NCBI GenBank assembly: GCA_963971425.1
Contig: OZ020520.1
Span: 4,692,553 to 4,756,552, forward strand
Source of the DNA: Bryoerythrophyllum caledonicum
Lineage: Eukaryota > Streptophyta > Bryopsida > Pottiales > Pottiaceae
Direction: 5' to 3'
DNA length: 64,000 nucleotides
The stretch's first letter is position 1; each line of letters opens with the position of its first letter. Both the position numbers and the translations under genes were made by a program. The notes under the pieces are model-generated. The model did no database searches. It saw nothing but the letters and a program-made list of their open reading frames with translations, and was not told the DNA's origin. Below are positions 12,058-23,265 of this stretch, piece after piece.

Positions 12058-12723
12058 CTGAAGGTCTGTTCGCACTAGGCAAAAGAACGCATGTTCGCGG
12101 CAAGTGCTGCAAGAATCTGCGTCACAAGGGTAACATGTAAAAAAACATTTAGAGAATTAATGAACTAAATCCCAAAAGTGAATAGTACTTGTGGCCACTT
12201 GAACAGTACATACTAACGCAAATTTATGGTTCATTTTGGCTTGCGTGCGGCAACCGCATGCAACAGTGACTTGAGTTGGTATGAGACAAGAGTCTATAAT
12301 GTTTTTGAATAAGAAAATATTTTCTGAAATTATCCTAACGCGGAACGCAAGTCAACCGCAAGTGCTAGTACGAACCGGCCTAGTTTGAAGGCCAGTTTGC
12401 ATCAGCACTTGTGGTCGACTTGTGGTCGACTTGCGTTTTGTATTAGGGTAATTTGAGAAAATATTTTCTTATTCAGAAACATTGTAGACTCTTATCTCAT
12501 ACCAACTCAAGTCACTGTTGCATGCGGTTGCCGCACGCAAGCCAAAATGAGCCATAAATTTGCGTTAGTAAGTACTGTTCAAGTGGCCACAAGTACTATT
12601 CACTTTTGGATTTTAGTTCATTAATTCTCTGAATGTTATTTTACATATTATCCTTCTAACCCAGATTCTTGCAGCACTTGCGGTGAACATGCATTCTTCT
12701 GCATAGTGCAAACAGGCCTTCAG
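12058..12723. mobile_element. Foldback element (near-perfect 0.66 kb palindrome)
   Basis: The left arm (about 12,058-12,381) and the right arm (about 12,390-12,723) are inverted copies over almost their whole length, separated by a few bases around TAGTTTGAA. The outer ends read CTGAAGG(T/C)CTGTT, continuing into GCACTA. Each arm also ends internally in a GGCC-type terminus, so the structure may be two copies of one MITE joined tail to tail. No clear target duplication was found. The TIR head resembles that of the 16 kb element (GGCC, G/C, TTTACACTA). Confidence 0.65.
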
Positions 12724-13183
12724 ACTAGAAGTTGTGTCTACAAAAGATGGCCATTTGCCGTTGTAAAAGAAATGTGTCATAAGTTGCATCAATTCTTCTG
12801 AAGTTCGTTGATCTGTACACAAAAAAAGATGCAACATCCAGATTTTAGACTACATGCAAAAATTGTTGCCTTCCGATCTTCAGAAAAACCTCAAGAATTA
12901 CGTATTGACATGTACTGTGCGAAAACATCTAGAATTTAGAATTAGCTGCTTCCTAGTTGAACAAAGGCCCCATTTGTGAACTTGCGATTGCCACAAGAGT
13001 GAATGCATCTTCAGCAGCGTCACGAACACCTCCATGACAATACCCTTAAGACCCATCTCTTCCACTAAGAGTCTTAGACTTGGAAAAACAACTGATGAAA
13101 CGAAAGGTTAGTGAAAAGAACCATTACGCCTATATAAGCCTCTCCCGTTTTTAATGAATAGGAGCTGCGGGCACTCATCCTTG

Positions 13184-13844
13184 TTAATGCCGAGAGTTCA
13201 GAAAAATACAAGCGTCATCTTCATCGTCACTTGTATCTTCTTCTCTTAAAAACTCATCCTTACTCTCTTGTCGACCTTCGAACGAAGAACTTGCTGCCTC
13301 TGGAATACTTCCATTGCCTGTACTACTTTCGATAGTAATATCTGCTGCACAGACAAGTCACAGGATAAGGCACAGAAGAGCTGAAAACATTCGTGCCCTC
13401 CAAACTGGACTAAACCTTTAAAACCTAATCCCTAGAAATGGCACAGTATCTCACCATTCGCTTTATCTGTTGAAGATCCCACTACCTCGGCTTCAATAAC
13501 ATTTGGAGTCCTTGCATGCTCCTCCTGCTCCTCCTGCTCTTGTTCAGTCCAGCCACTTTGGCTCCCATTTTCTATATGACTTGCTAATTCTCCAAAAAAG
13601 TCCCACTCCTCCTCGTCTTCCTCAGTTTCTTCCTGTCCATCTGCTTGACTAGTAGAAGAGCCCTCGATGTTCTTAACTTCTCTAGGACGCCCACTCTTCT
13701 GCCTTGTTGAACAACTGGAGCTCCTCCATCATCGCTGGAATTGCTGATTTCAATGTCGATTATCTCTGTGGAATTCTCCGAGCCCAAGTAGGACGCCATC
13801 ACAGGCGCTCTTCGGGAGCAAGGCTTTACAGTCACCCATTTCAA
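13184..13844 (-). CDS. Acidic, serine-rich protein of unknown function
   Basis: Two - strand exons are clear. The first ends at 13,455 with a GTGAGA donor, and the second runs 13,344-13,184 after a GTGCAG acceptor. They join in phase across an alanine codon. The encoded tail is acidic and low in complexity (DEEEWDFFGELASHIENG, then Glu/Gln runs, ending DDEDDACIFLNSRH). Upstream, a frame from an ATG at 13,844 (IIDIEISNSSDDGG) is offset from the exon frame, so there is either an additional short intron or a frameshift near 13,700-13,740. No domain was recognised. The acidic stretches recall nuclear or chromatin-associated proteins, but this is only composition. Confidence 0.5.
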
Positions 13845-15858
13845 CCCTAAACTGTCCCGAAACGCAACTGCTTGAGGTCTCTACGTCCACATACGAAGCC
13901 AACTTAATGAGTCAAATTCACAAACTAACTCACACTGACCCCAAAAAGACAGAAATTAAGCAGCGAATCCAAAACCCTTCGGTGTGCACGAATTCCAGGC
14001 TCCCTCCAAATGAAACTCCAGTGCTTGAACTCAAAGTAATCAAATTGCCATCTAGAAAACCATGCGAGAAAGGTGAGAGCAGAAAATACGACTATGTGAG
14101 CATGAGTCATGACCAGGACTTACAAGATAAAGCCGTCCACCGCAAGGCGCACGAAAAGACACGGGATACCCAAGCGAGAGCGCCAGAGACGAGCTGCAGG
14201 ACGCCATCGCAGCGTACATAATTCTCACCTACCCACCGACCTACACCCACAAGAGGAGCTTCGTGGTTCAGCGCACACCAGCAGGCAGATTAAACACTTC
14301 CACGAACGCGCACTAATGAGCTATACCACCACCACCTCCTACAAAAAAAACCACATCAAACAACATCAAACCACAACTCACGGTACCATTACCCAGGCTC
14401 ATTGATACGAACCGAATCCCCAAAAGGAAAAAAAAAAAAAAAAAAGGTGGAAAAACAGAACAGAGTCGACACCAGTGACCAGAACATAAAAATCCCCATG
14501 AAGCTTACGAGAAGGCCTTGTCGAGAAACTCTTGTGAACAGAATTGAAAGAGAGCTTTGAGAGAAAGGCTAACACAAGTCGCTCAATAAGTGAACCGAGA
14601 GAATGCAGTGCCAAACACCAAACGAGAACAGAAACTCAGAAACAAGGAGACAGTAGAATTGTAGAGGAAGAACTAGAACCCAACCCGCTGGTGAGTGTGA
14701 CTGAATTGAAGGCTAGCTACCAGCGAGCTAGCTCAGTGATGAAGCTCCTTAAACCCCTTGAGAGGCTCAAAGCTTAAACCCACAAGACAACCTAACTGAA
14801 CTCGACCAAAGCGATAGAGGAACTAGAACCATGGCACAAAGAACAATTGTTTTACTTACAGAAGGTTAGAGACAACAAAAATCCGCTTTTCCTGAACTTG
14901 TTGCGGATGATTTCAGCACTCTGGGAGCTTAAGATAAGTTAACAGGTCTGATGAAGACTGATCAGTGGTGATTGATACAATTCAGGCAAGCGGGTCTGTG
15001 CAGATGACGGTTAGGCTATGATGTGTAAGAATATGTCGGCGAGGATGATGTTGGGATGGGTTACACCCAAAGGACATGGTTTCCAACCAGAGTTTGAATC
15101 TCTGTTCAGGAGCTTCGATGTTGGCAGATGATTAGTAGCATGTGGGTTTCCGAAGGGTGTTGGATGTGATGAACTGGAACGTGGGAGGTGAACTTCGGGA
15201 TTTATCCTCAGATTTCGATCAGCAACTCTACCTGAATTGTGGACGACTACAGTGGAACGCAGTTTGGTTGGTTTGAATGTTGGGTTCGTTCTACCGGGTT
15301 CCAGGTTATGAGAGTTTCGAGCATGGCGAGCAAGTGGGGTTGATTTTCAGGTGTGTTTGAGGATGTCGTAGTTTGATGTTCTATGAACGTGTGTCTATGT
15401 GTCTATATTGACATTGTACGTTTGATTAGCCTTCAAGCTCTGTTGCACGTCTCTCTCATGTTCAGAGTTCCATGTTTAAGAGTATTGTGAGGTTTTCTTC
15501 TCTTTAGTTGATGGAATCAGGGTGCCACTTCAGAATCTGACGTAGTGCTCCATCGTGTCCAGAGATTACTCCGCGTATGCTCCTGTGGGAATCAGATGTG
15601 CGCTTGGCAAGCTTTGTGGGTTGAGGAGAGCTTATGTTGGAACCCTAATCGTCTGTAATTGCAGCAATTGTAATGCCTGACTTGATTTCCCATGCGGTCA
15701 TTACCACTGAAGGATGGAGATGATTCCAGAAAAATGAGAGGCTTCTACTTTGGCTGAAAAGCTTCATAGAATCACGTTCAAGGTTTTGGAAGGTAGGCAG
15801 AGTCATTCACTGGCCAGGTTCATCGGAGCCCTGAGGAAGTAAACTCGGAAGAAGAAGG
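13845..15858. other. Intergenic, gene-like composition, no recognisable product
   Basis: The base composition is close to that of the neighbouring genes, but no frame matches a known family. The left part is the probable 5' region of the acidic gene on the - strand. The right part, up to 15,858, precedes the kinesin exon and may hold its promoter and leader. A poly-A run lies at about 14,426-14,444. Confidence 0.35.
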
Positions 15859-16827
15859 ATGCCGTATCACGACGACACACCGCAATGCAGAATCAGGGTG
15901 CATCTCAGGTTGAGACCATCTGCAAAGCCCTCCACAGCGATCCACATCCAGGACGAGACGGCCACTGTGCTGATCGATGTGCAGAAGTCCAGCGGCGGAG
16001 GGCCGCCCAAGAGCTACATGGACCAGATTGTCTTCAATGTGGATAGCATCGTCCAGGTTTGGCTCATCTCCAATCCCCTCTCCATGGTTTGGGTTTTCTT
16101 AAACCAGACATTCGGCAGTGTTTCAATCGCCAATTTGCAGAGGTGGTGCTTGTCTTGCAAGTGTAGTGAGTTGCTACTCACTTTAAGGATTACCCTCGGT
16201 TGTGCTGGTCATTTTAATGTTTGAGAAATAGAATGAGTGACTGACTTCATTCAGAAATTAAGTGCTCTGTGGAGCAAATCTGCTTTTTTCGATAAACCTT
16301 CAAGAATTTGGTTTTTCATGCATAGGTTTTACCAGTTTATTGTATCAATGGACGCGTAGGGTTTTGGGAATGAGTGTGTATTACGCCCGGGATGTGCTAA
16401 AAAACGTTCGATATGCTCATGTCAATTGTCACTGTCCTGGGATTTCATCTTCCTATAGAGTAACCGTGTAGATTCTTGTGACATACTTGGCGCACAATTT
16501 AGGAATGTTTTTTGAGATATGTTATGAACAATGCATAAGAATTCTTTGTGGAGTATCGCAAAATGAATCTCTAGACTGCTCTTTTTGCAGCTCATATTAT
16601 GGCACTTATGCAGCTCTTTCAATACTGTAAAGAGCATGTGGGAGATATTGGTGTTTTATTGATTTTTATTTCCCGTGTGTGTTTTTCAGTCAACTGATCA
16701 ACAGCAAGTCTACGAACAAATTGCTAAGCCAAGTGTGGACGATTTTCTGAAAGGGTACAACAGCACTTTCATGGCATACGGTCAAGTTGGGGCTGGCAAG
16801 ACTTTTACAATGACTGGTGACATGAAG
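15859..16827 (+). pseudogene. Kinesin motor domain, 5' fragment (kinesin-9-like)
   Basis: Two exons (15,859-16,056 and 16,690-16,827) join in phase 0 with a GT-AG intron of 633 bp and give the first 112 residues of a kinesin motor. Exon 1 has the beta-1 strand RIRVHLRLRPS. Exon 2 has QQQVYEQIAKPSVDDFLKGY followed by the nucleotide-binding loop AYGQVGAGKTFTMTGD, where Val replaces the usual Thr or Ser of GQTGAGKT. The arrangement resembles the kinesin-9 (KIF6/KIF9) clade, whose members work in motile cilia (inference). No exon for the rest of the motor (switch I, switch II, neck) is visible before the P450 gene. The locus is therefore truncated, or the next exon is too divergent for me to see. 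Confidence 0.6.
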
Positions 16828-17410
16828 GTAACATCTGGGGTCTTGCTAACGGTTACAATAATTGAGTTTTTTTTTTGTTCGAACCGAGTATTTCATTGAA
16901 ATACCCCTCCTCAACTTCTCTAAAGTAGCTTCTTCTATCTGCTTTCTATCAGCAATAGAGAGAGACCTCAATGAAACCATTTTGCTCAATTTGCATACAT
17001 GATGTGTACTGAATAGGGACACAATTATAAATGTGAAGGCCAAGAACATGCCCATCCAAAAAATCAAACCCAGAAAACCACTTGTGCATGTAAGATTTGT
17101 AGCATTCATTGTGTAATCTAAGTGTGAGTATATCTAAGTTTTAGAGCTAATTTACTTTGATCTATATCTTTCTCAAATTATTTTACATTGTTGGACTTGT
17201 AATTTGGTAGCCACATCATTTACTTGCATGTATACTTGAGCCGTCAACCGATTTGACATTAAATGCAGTAAATTATAAAATATGAATGGCGAAAGGTCGA
17301 CAAAGATATTTTGTAGTCAATTTTGGCAGTCACTATATAAGACTCCAACTCAATATATCATGTATGAGTTGAAGCCCTTCCCTGATACCCGTCTACACCG
17401 GGTATGATTC

Positions 17411-17505
17411 TAGGGAGGGTATAGGGAAGTCTGGTTGGTGTAGTCGGTCATCACACTAGTCTCACACACTAGAGGTCCCCAATTTGAACCTGAGATCAGA
17501 TAATT
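17411..17505 (+). mobile_element. SINE-like tRNA-derived sequence
   Basis: An A-box-like TTGGTGTAGTCGG (17,434-17,446) is followed, at tRNA-like spacing, by AGGTCCCC and TTTGAACCTGAG (about 17,472-17,494), which resembles the T arm and B box of a tRNA. No cloverleaf acceptor stem is evident, so this is better read as a SINE head or tRNA relic than as a working tRNA gene. Confidence 0.4.
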
Positions 17506-17709
17506 TATCGTTCCCATTTTCTTAAATTTTGACACACAATTTATTAGAAGTTCATTAAACAAATTAATTGTTTTCAGTCATGAACCAAACCTTTTTCAAG
17601 TGGATTTCACTTTGAATTACACAAATATTGATCAGTAGGATGATGTGGATTAGGTGAATTAGGCTTAATCTCTAAGAACGCCACCTGTGATCAAGCCTGG
17701 GAGATGCCA

Positions 17710-17890
17710 GGAGTGGGTACATTTCACCGTGACTAGTCACTACATCATCTACATAGTGGGTACATTTCATCGTGATTGGTCACTTCAAACATCATTATAG
17801 TTCGCATTTCATTGTGACTAGTCACTACATCATTTACACAATGGGTACATTTCATCGTGAGTGGTCACTACAAACATCATTGTAGTTCAC
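17710..17890. repeat. Degenerate tandem repeat with GGGTACATTTCAYCGTGA core
   Basis: Three direct copies of GGGTACATTTCA(C/T)CGTGA start near 17,712, 17,757 and 17,841. They are interleaved with copies of GTCACTACATCAT and CAAACATCATT, indicating a duplicated unit of about 85-110 bp. No coding potential was seen. Confidence 0.6.
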
Positions 17891-19226
17891 TTGTCAGACT
17901 CCAGTGCACATTCTCACCGCATTTATTGGAAGCACAGGGATTCAAGGAGCATAAAAATTTGACCACTGATCAAATAGAGATGAAGTGTCGGTCCACCAAT
18001 TTGCAAATTACTCCAAGAGTGACCATCTATGGGCCTTTCGTCCTAAAAGGCTTAAGGATTTTATATTACAGTAAAAAATAAAAAATAAAAAAAATAAGTC
18101 TAGACGAAATGTTGCTGTGACTTTCGCCTCCTTTCATTGTGATGTCATGGATGATGGTTAGCAATAAGTCTCAGCATCTCACACGAGTTGTATGACGTTA
18201 TGAGTCATGATAATTTACTGAACAGTTCGGATGTCCTCGGTTCTTAGCTGTGGGGATACTACTCGCTTGGGAGAGCACGGTAGTGGTTTGTCTTATATTT
18301 TTATGCCAATGAGTGCAGTACCCACTACAACGAACCCTGTCGTTTTTCATTTGTGAGCGGGTGAATCATTTGGGTCACAAAGGAAAAAGAAAACGCTTTT
18401 CCACATTTTCAGTGAGTGAAGAGCGACATTTTGGTGAGTAAAGAGCAACACTTTGGAATGAGAAACGACAGGGTTCCTTGTAGTGACCATCTGTTGAATA
18501 AAACAATATGATTTGTGCCCGGCACGTATGATCCCGGCGTGTGATAATTTAACGTGATATTGTCATGGTGCAGAATGGATCTCAGGTTCGACGCTCGATC
18601 GTTGTAGCCACTGATGGATCGTAGATAATTCTTGGAAGCTTGCCAGCACAAAGTACTACTATTGCAGCTGATGTAAACTTCTCGTGAAACCTCAGGAAAT
18701 GTCAACTTTGTTGTCTCCTCGGATGTGGTGCCCTATACTTATTGGTAGAAAATGCCTTGTAACTCATGCACCACGGCAACCTAATCGAGTTGTTGATGGT
18801 GACCTCCGATTCACGCATCGCAATACGACATGTCATCTCAATATGCACAGCGAATCAGAAACGTGAAAGTCTTTCAGATAAGAGGACATGTACATACAGT
18901 ATACTAATGCTCCAGATCTCCATATTGAAACACAATACTAGAATATGAACTTTCATTGCATGACGTACGTCAATCTGGTTAACGAAACCTATGTTAACCA
19001 TTCTAACGAAGACGCTGATCAGTCTTGCTAGCAAGCGCACTAAACAAGAGCACTTGATTAAGAGACATGTGCATCAATCAATCGTGATCAGACAGTAAAT
19101 CGTCATGCTTGTCTCCAGCATTTGCCACTCTACCACGAGTAAGTAAGACTTTCAGGCTCATGGAGTTGCTCAGAGACCAATCAACCCTAGAATCTCACAC
19201 CATAGAGTATCGGAGATCGTGCCTAG

Positions 19227-21246
19227 TCAGACGTACAGGTGCGATGGCAACCGCGGTCTCGCAACCACGAGCAACGGGTCGAGCTTCGACACCACGAAGG
19301 TCGCCTTCTCCGACATATCCAGCTTCTCAATGTCACCGGCGCAGCTCAAATCAAACGCGTGCAACAAGCTGGCCACCTGCAGGTTCACCGTCATCGCCCC
19401 GAAGGACGCCCCGGGACACGACCTCCGCCCCGATCCGAACGGCAACATGTCGAACTGCTGCGCCTGGAGTCCCATGCCGGCGTGCAACCCGCCCTCCAGA
19501 AACCGCTTCGGCTGAAACGTCAGGGGACTCTCCCACACCTCCGGGTCGCGCCCGATCCCCCAAGTGTTCACGAACAGGCTCGTCTTCTCCGGGATGTCGT
19601 ACCCGAAGGCTTTCGTGGCGTGCAGGCTTTGGTGCGGCATCAGCATGGGGGTGGGCGGGTGCAGGCGCAGTACCTCTTTCACCACCGCTTGCATGTACGG
19701 GAGGTGGGGCATGTCGGATTCCGCGACGACGCGGTCGCTCCCAACCACGCGGTCTAGCTCGGCGCGGACCTCCTCGAGGACGCTCGGGTTGCGCAGAATC
19801 TCGGACACCGCCCACTCGCTCGATATCTTCGTCGTGTCGGTCGACGCAAATAATATATCCTGCATGCACATCATGTACGAGGACGAATCCACGCATTTTA
19901 GTGGCAAAACACGACTGTTTTCATAATGATTGAGAGATTTGAACCATGAAGATCATACCCAGATGAGGCAGGAGACGTGTTCTGTGGTGACGTCGACGTC
20001 CGGATTATCGAGCTCTTGCAGAAGCACATCCAGGAAGCTCTTCTTGTCATCAGAGACGGGGTTCAACTTCCGGTGCTCCTTGTGCTCATTGATGAGATTC
20101 GTGTAGAAGTTCTGCATGCGCTGCACGAGATTGCGAAACTGGGGCTCGAGGCGCTGCGGGTCAAACCACAGAGGCAGGAAGTTGAAGTAGTCCTGCGGGT
20201 GGACGGCGCTTAAGAGGCGCATTACGTCCTCCGTGATGGTGACGAACTCGAGCGCGTTGGAGTCCATCATGGTGGACATGGCGTCGCCCTCGCCCAGGAA
20301 CTGCTTGCCGAGCACCATGCGAGTCACGATGTTCGTCACGAAGATGTGGAAGTAGGTGTTGATGCGGACAGGGCCTTTCTCGCGGGACAGCATGCGGAGC
20401 GTGTAGGCGAGCTCCTCCGCGCGGATGTCCTTGGAAACCTCCAGGCGCTTCGGGGATGTGAGCTCGCTCACGAGAATCTTCCGCAGGTGGCGAGTGACTG
20501 GCGTGATGTCGTGGAATCCGATATCTGCACGGATAGAGGATCATGTGATTGATGAAACAATTGTGGGCTGTTGTTTCATCTCTACTCACGTGATGAATCT
20601 AACATGCCTTGCTGCATTGACACAATCGTGCCCATTGTCGATACAGATAAATGCTATCGGCAAACTTGAATTGCAGTTCATATTTGCTAAAACGTGCCCA
20701 AAATATCAACCACTTACTAATAAACATAGCCAATCAGTGGTTACATTTGTTCCGTATTGCGACATCACATCCGCACTTTTGCACAAACCTTCTCGTCGCG
20801 CATGAGCTGTTCCATATCGTGTCTATGTTCCCACAAGCGACACTATTGTGCAATTGCAGCAGGGCATGTTATATTCATCACATGAGTATCTAAGAAGAAA
20901 GTGAGATCTAGCTCACAAGAGTTTTACCTTTGGGAAGAATGACCTCGACGGCGCGGGCCGGGGGCCGGAAGCAGAAGTTGGCGTCCTGCACCTTGAGAAA
21001 CTCCCTGGCGGTCTCCGGGGACGTGGCGACGATGAAGAGCTTCTGGCCGAGGCGCACCGACATGAGAGGGCCATATGTCTTGGCCAGATCCGCGAGGTTC
21101 TTGTGCGGGAGCGTGCCGAGCAGGTGCAGCGAGCCGATGATGGGCAGCGGCGACGGCCCCGGAGGTAAGTTGAGTTTCTGTTGCGAGGAGAACCACAACC
21201 TCCTGGTCACGTAGATAACCAACAACGCCACTACCACAACCTGCAC
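19227..21246 (-). CDS. Cytochrome P450, A-type (CYP71 clan)
   Basis: Three exons (21,246-20,928; 20,524-19,959; 19,859-19,227) with GT-AG introns join in phase to 505 residues, the usual P450 length. An N-terminal membrane anchor precedes the proline hinge LPPGPSPLPIIG (27-38). The I-helix oxygen-binding motif is ASTDTT (300-305), ExxR is EVLR (357-360), the PxRF-type motif is PKRF (412-415), and the haem loop FGSGRRSCPG has Cys443. All signature residues are present. It should be a haem monooxygenase anchored on the endoplasmic reticulum and supplied with electrons by P450 reductase. A-type P450s act in phenylpropanoid, flavonoid and other specialised pathways. The substrate cannot be read from the sequence. 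The GC content is much higher than in the flanking DNA. No symbol is assigned because the CYP family needs a tree. Confidence 0.95.
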
Positions 21247-22566
21247 ATTAGAACCAGTTCACAACAAAAAAATATATCAAACCACGGACGTTGCAGACAG
21301 CTCATGAATCATACATGATCTACAGTAACTCAATCATAGTGAAGATAGCGTTCCAAAATGAGGTCTTGAGTCTCAAAATACATGTCTAGAAGACTAGATC
21401 TAAAGACTTCCTAAACTGCGAATCAAGAACTTCAAAAATAAAATCAATCGATTGACCCAATCAGCTTACACAGCTGCGACTACTGAATGGTGTACAGTAA
21501 TACGCAGATGTGAACTACAGGAAACCAGTACTTTTCCAACCGAGTTTCATGTCTAGAAAACATCAGACATGTGCCAAAACTGTCGACCTCCATGAACACG
21601 ATACTCCCTTAAACTAAAGTGCTGATCAATGCACCTAGTAGAGAGTATCAACGATGGACGAAGCGTACCGAGAGAGCCTCAGTGATCGGAGCCATGGTAG
21701 CAGCACTGCACAAGTTTGTCACTACACCCACTATCTCATCCAAGCAGCTCTCCGGAGACACGAGTGCAAAGAGCTTAAACTGCTAGTTCAGGCCCCAGTT
21801 CAGGTGCCATTACATCTGAGGGTCCGGAAACGTGATCCGCGGGCGGGCAACTGTAATCCTGCGGAACTGACGGTTGGTTTCGGAACTGCTGCGGCTGCGG
21901 TGGATTCTGATATACAGATAGGGTTGTCACAACTAGCAACCACGTACTATTTCAAGTATAAAGTCGGTCACTGAAAACAAGAATAAGCATCCTTTTCCAC
22001 ATTCTAGGTAGTTTATCATCCCTGCTTCCGAATGATGCCAAGAGTGATGCTCATTCGGGGCTATCGTGACGTTATTGACTTACATGGATCCCGTTACTGA
22101 CCCCGTCCACGTTGGATCGGGAACCTCGAAGATTCCCATTATCTTAAATCGGAGTTGCTCAACCACCTGTACTACCGAGAATAGATGCGGCTTCAAAACG
22201 GCCGCCACGAAATTATTCCACGATTTTTAGGGTTTCTGGTTGCTTGGAATGGTTTCAGTTTTGAGGGATTCTTGTTGTGTTTACTTGTTCTTGTTGTGTT
22301 CTTCTTCTTGCTCTGTTCTTGGTGTTCTTTGTGTTCTTTGGGTCCACGTTCATGGTGAATCTTTTTGATGCAATGTTGCATCTGAAAATTCCTATGAGTT
22401 TCTTGTCCATTTTGCTTTCAGTTTTTAGTGTATATAGGGTTTCTTTGATCTTCATCTGATTTCAGCATTGATATCTTTATGTTCCATTATGTATCAACTT
22501 ATGTTGCTTTCTCTTGCATGTCGGAGAGGTTTAGGGTTGGAGTAAACTAGGTGTTGGAGTAAACCG
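21247..22566. other. P450 upstream region, no gene seen
   Basis: This stretch lies upstream of the P450 start. A + strand frame at about 21,654-21,974 has no recognisable domain and no splice support. I see no repeat structure of note. Confidence 0.4.
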
Positions 22567-23265
22567 TCACTTAGGAGTTCGACCGGAGTTTCTCCCAGCG
22601 TCCTTACATACTGGGTCCCCGCCACACTTGCGACCCTTGCTACCATATCCAAGTCGTGGATATTGTTGCGACTCTGTTGGTATTGCAGCCTTCGCCCGAT
22701 GTTGCACCTTGAACTCACCGCCTGTCAATCTGGGCGGAGGTGGCGGGGCAAAAGGCATATCGTTCACGCCAAGTCTACGCTTCCGTAGAAAGGTGTAATC
22801 ATCGCCGCTGCTTAGGCACTCCACATGGCCACCGATGCGTTTGGCCACCAGAACGGCATTTGATGCTATCGTGGGCCCAAAACGATCCGATCCAACACTA
22901 GAACCTCAATGCAGTATTTAGCAAACACCTTCTTGATCTCAAGCATCCCATCTCGTCCACCTGCGGGGAAGATCTTCAAATCACCATGTTTGTTGTAGTC
23001 GAATGCCTTGCATTTCTTCATGTGCCAATGATAGCTGAGGTTGGCCTGGTCAACGAAGTCTACATCGCAATACTGACAAAAGTGTAAGTACTTGCCCTTT
23101 TCCCCGGTGACACCTCTTTATCTTCCTTGCGCCGATAAAGACTTATCAGGTGGACGAGTAAGTAATCATACTCACTCGCCGTGAACACGGCGCGCAATAT
23201 CTGTCTCTTCATGGAAGACATGGTCTGGCTAACTTTGCATTCTCCATTTGTAACTTTCCCGACAC
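22567..23265 (-). pseudogene. Decayed frame with a C2H2-like zinc-finger motif
   Basis: On the - strand, three protein-like segments in different frames follow one another: MSSMKRQILRAVFTASEYDY; then HFCQYCDVDFVDQANLSYHW, continuing HMKKC; then IASNAVLVAKRIGGHVECLS with a proline-rich tail. The middle segment fits a zinc-knuckle or C2H2-like spacing (C-x2-C-x12-H). At least two frame changes separate the segments without convincing introns, so a pseudogene or an expired element gene is more likely than an active one. The family is unknown. Confidence 0.35.

Larger units (their letters stand above)
16828..19226. other. Intergenic or former kinesin intron with repeats
   Basis: No continuation of the kinesin motor is visible. 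The stretch holds a tRNA-like SINE head, a short repeat cluster and AT-rich DNA. The last few hundred bases adjoin the 3' end of the P450 gene. Confidence 0.4.

Noticed and set aside
17411-17505. A functional tRNA gene
   Set aside because: A- and B-box-like motifs are present, but no acceptor stem or anticodon arm can be drawn with confidence, so SINE or relic is preferred.
19109-19933. Long + strand open frames opposite the P450 third exon (up to 274 codons)
   Set aside because: They are antisense shadows of a GC-rich coding exon. The - strand frame carries every P450 signature and intact splice sites.
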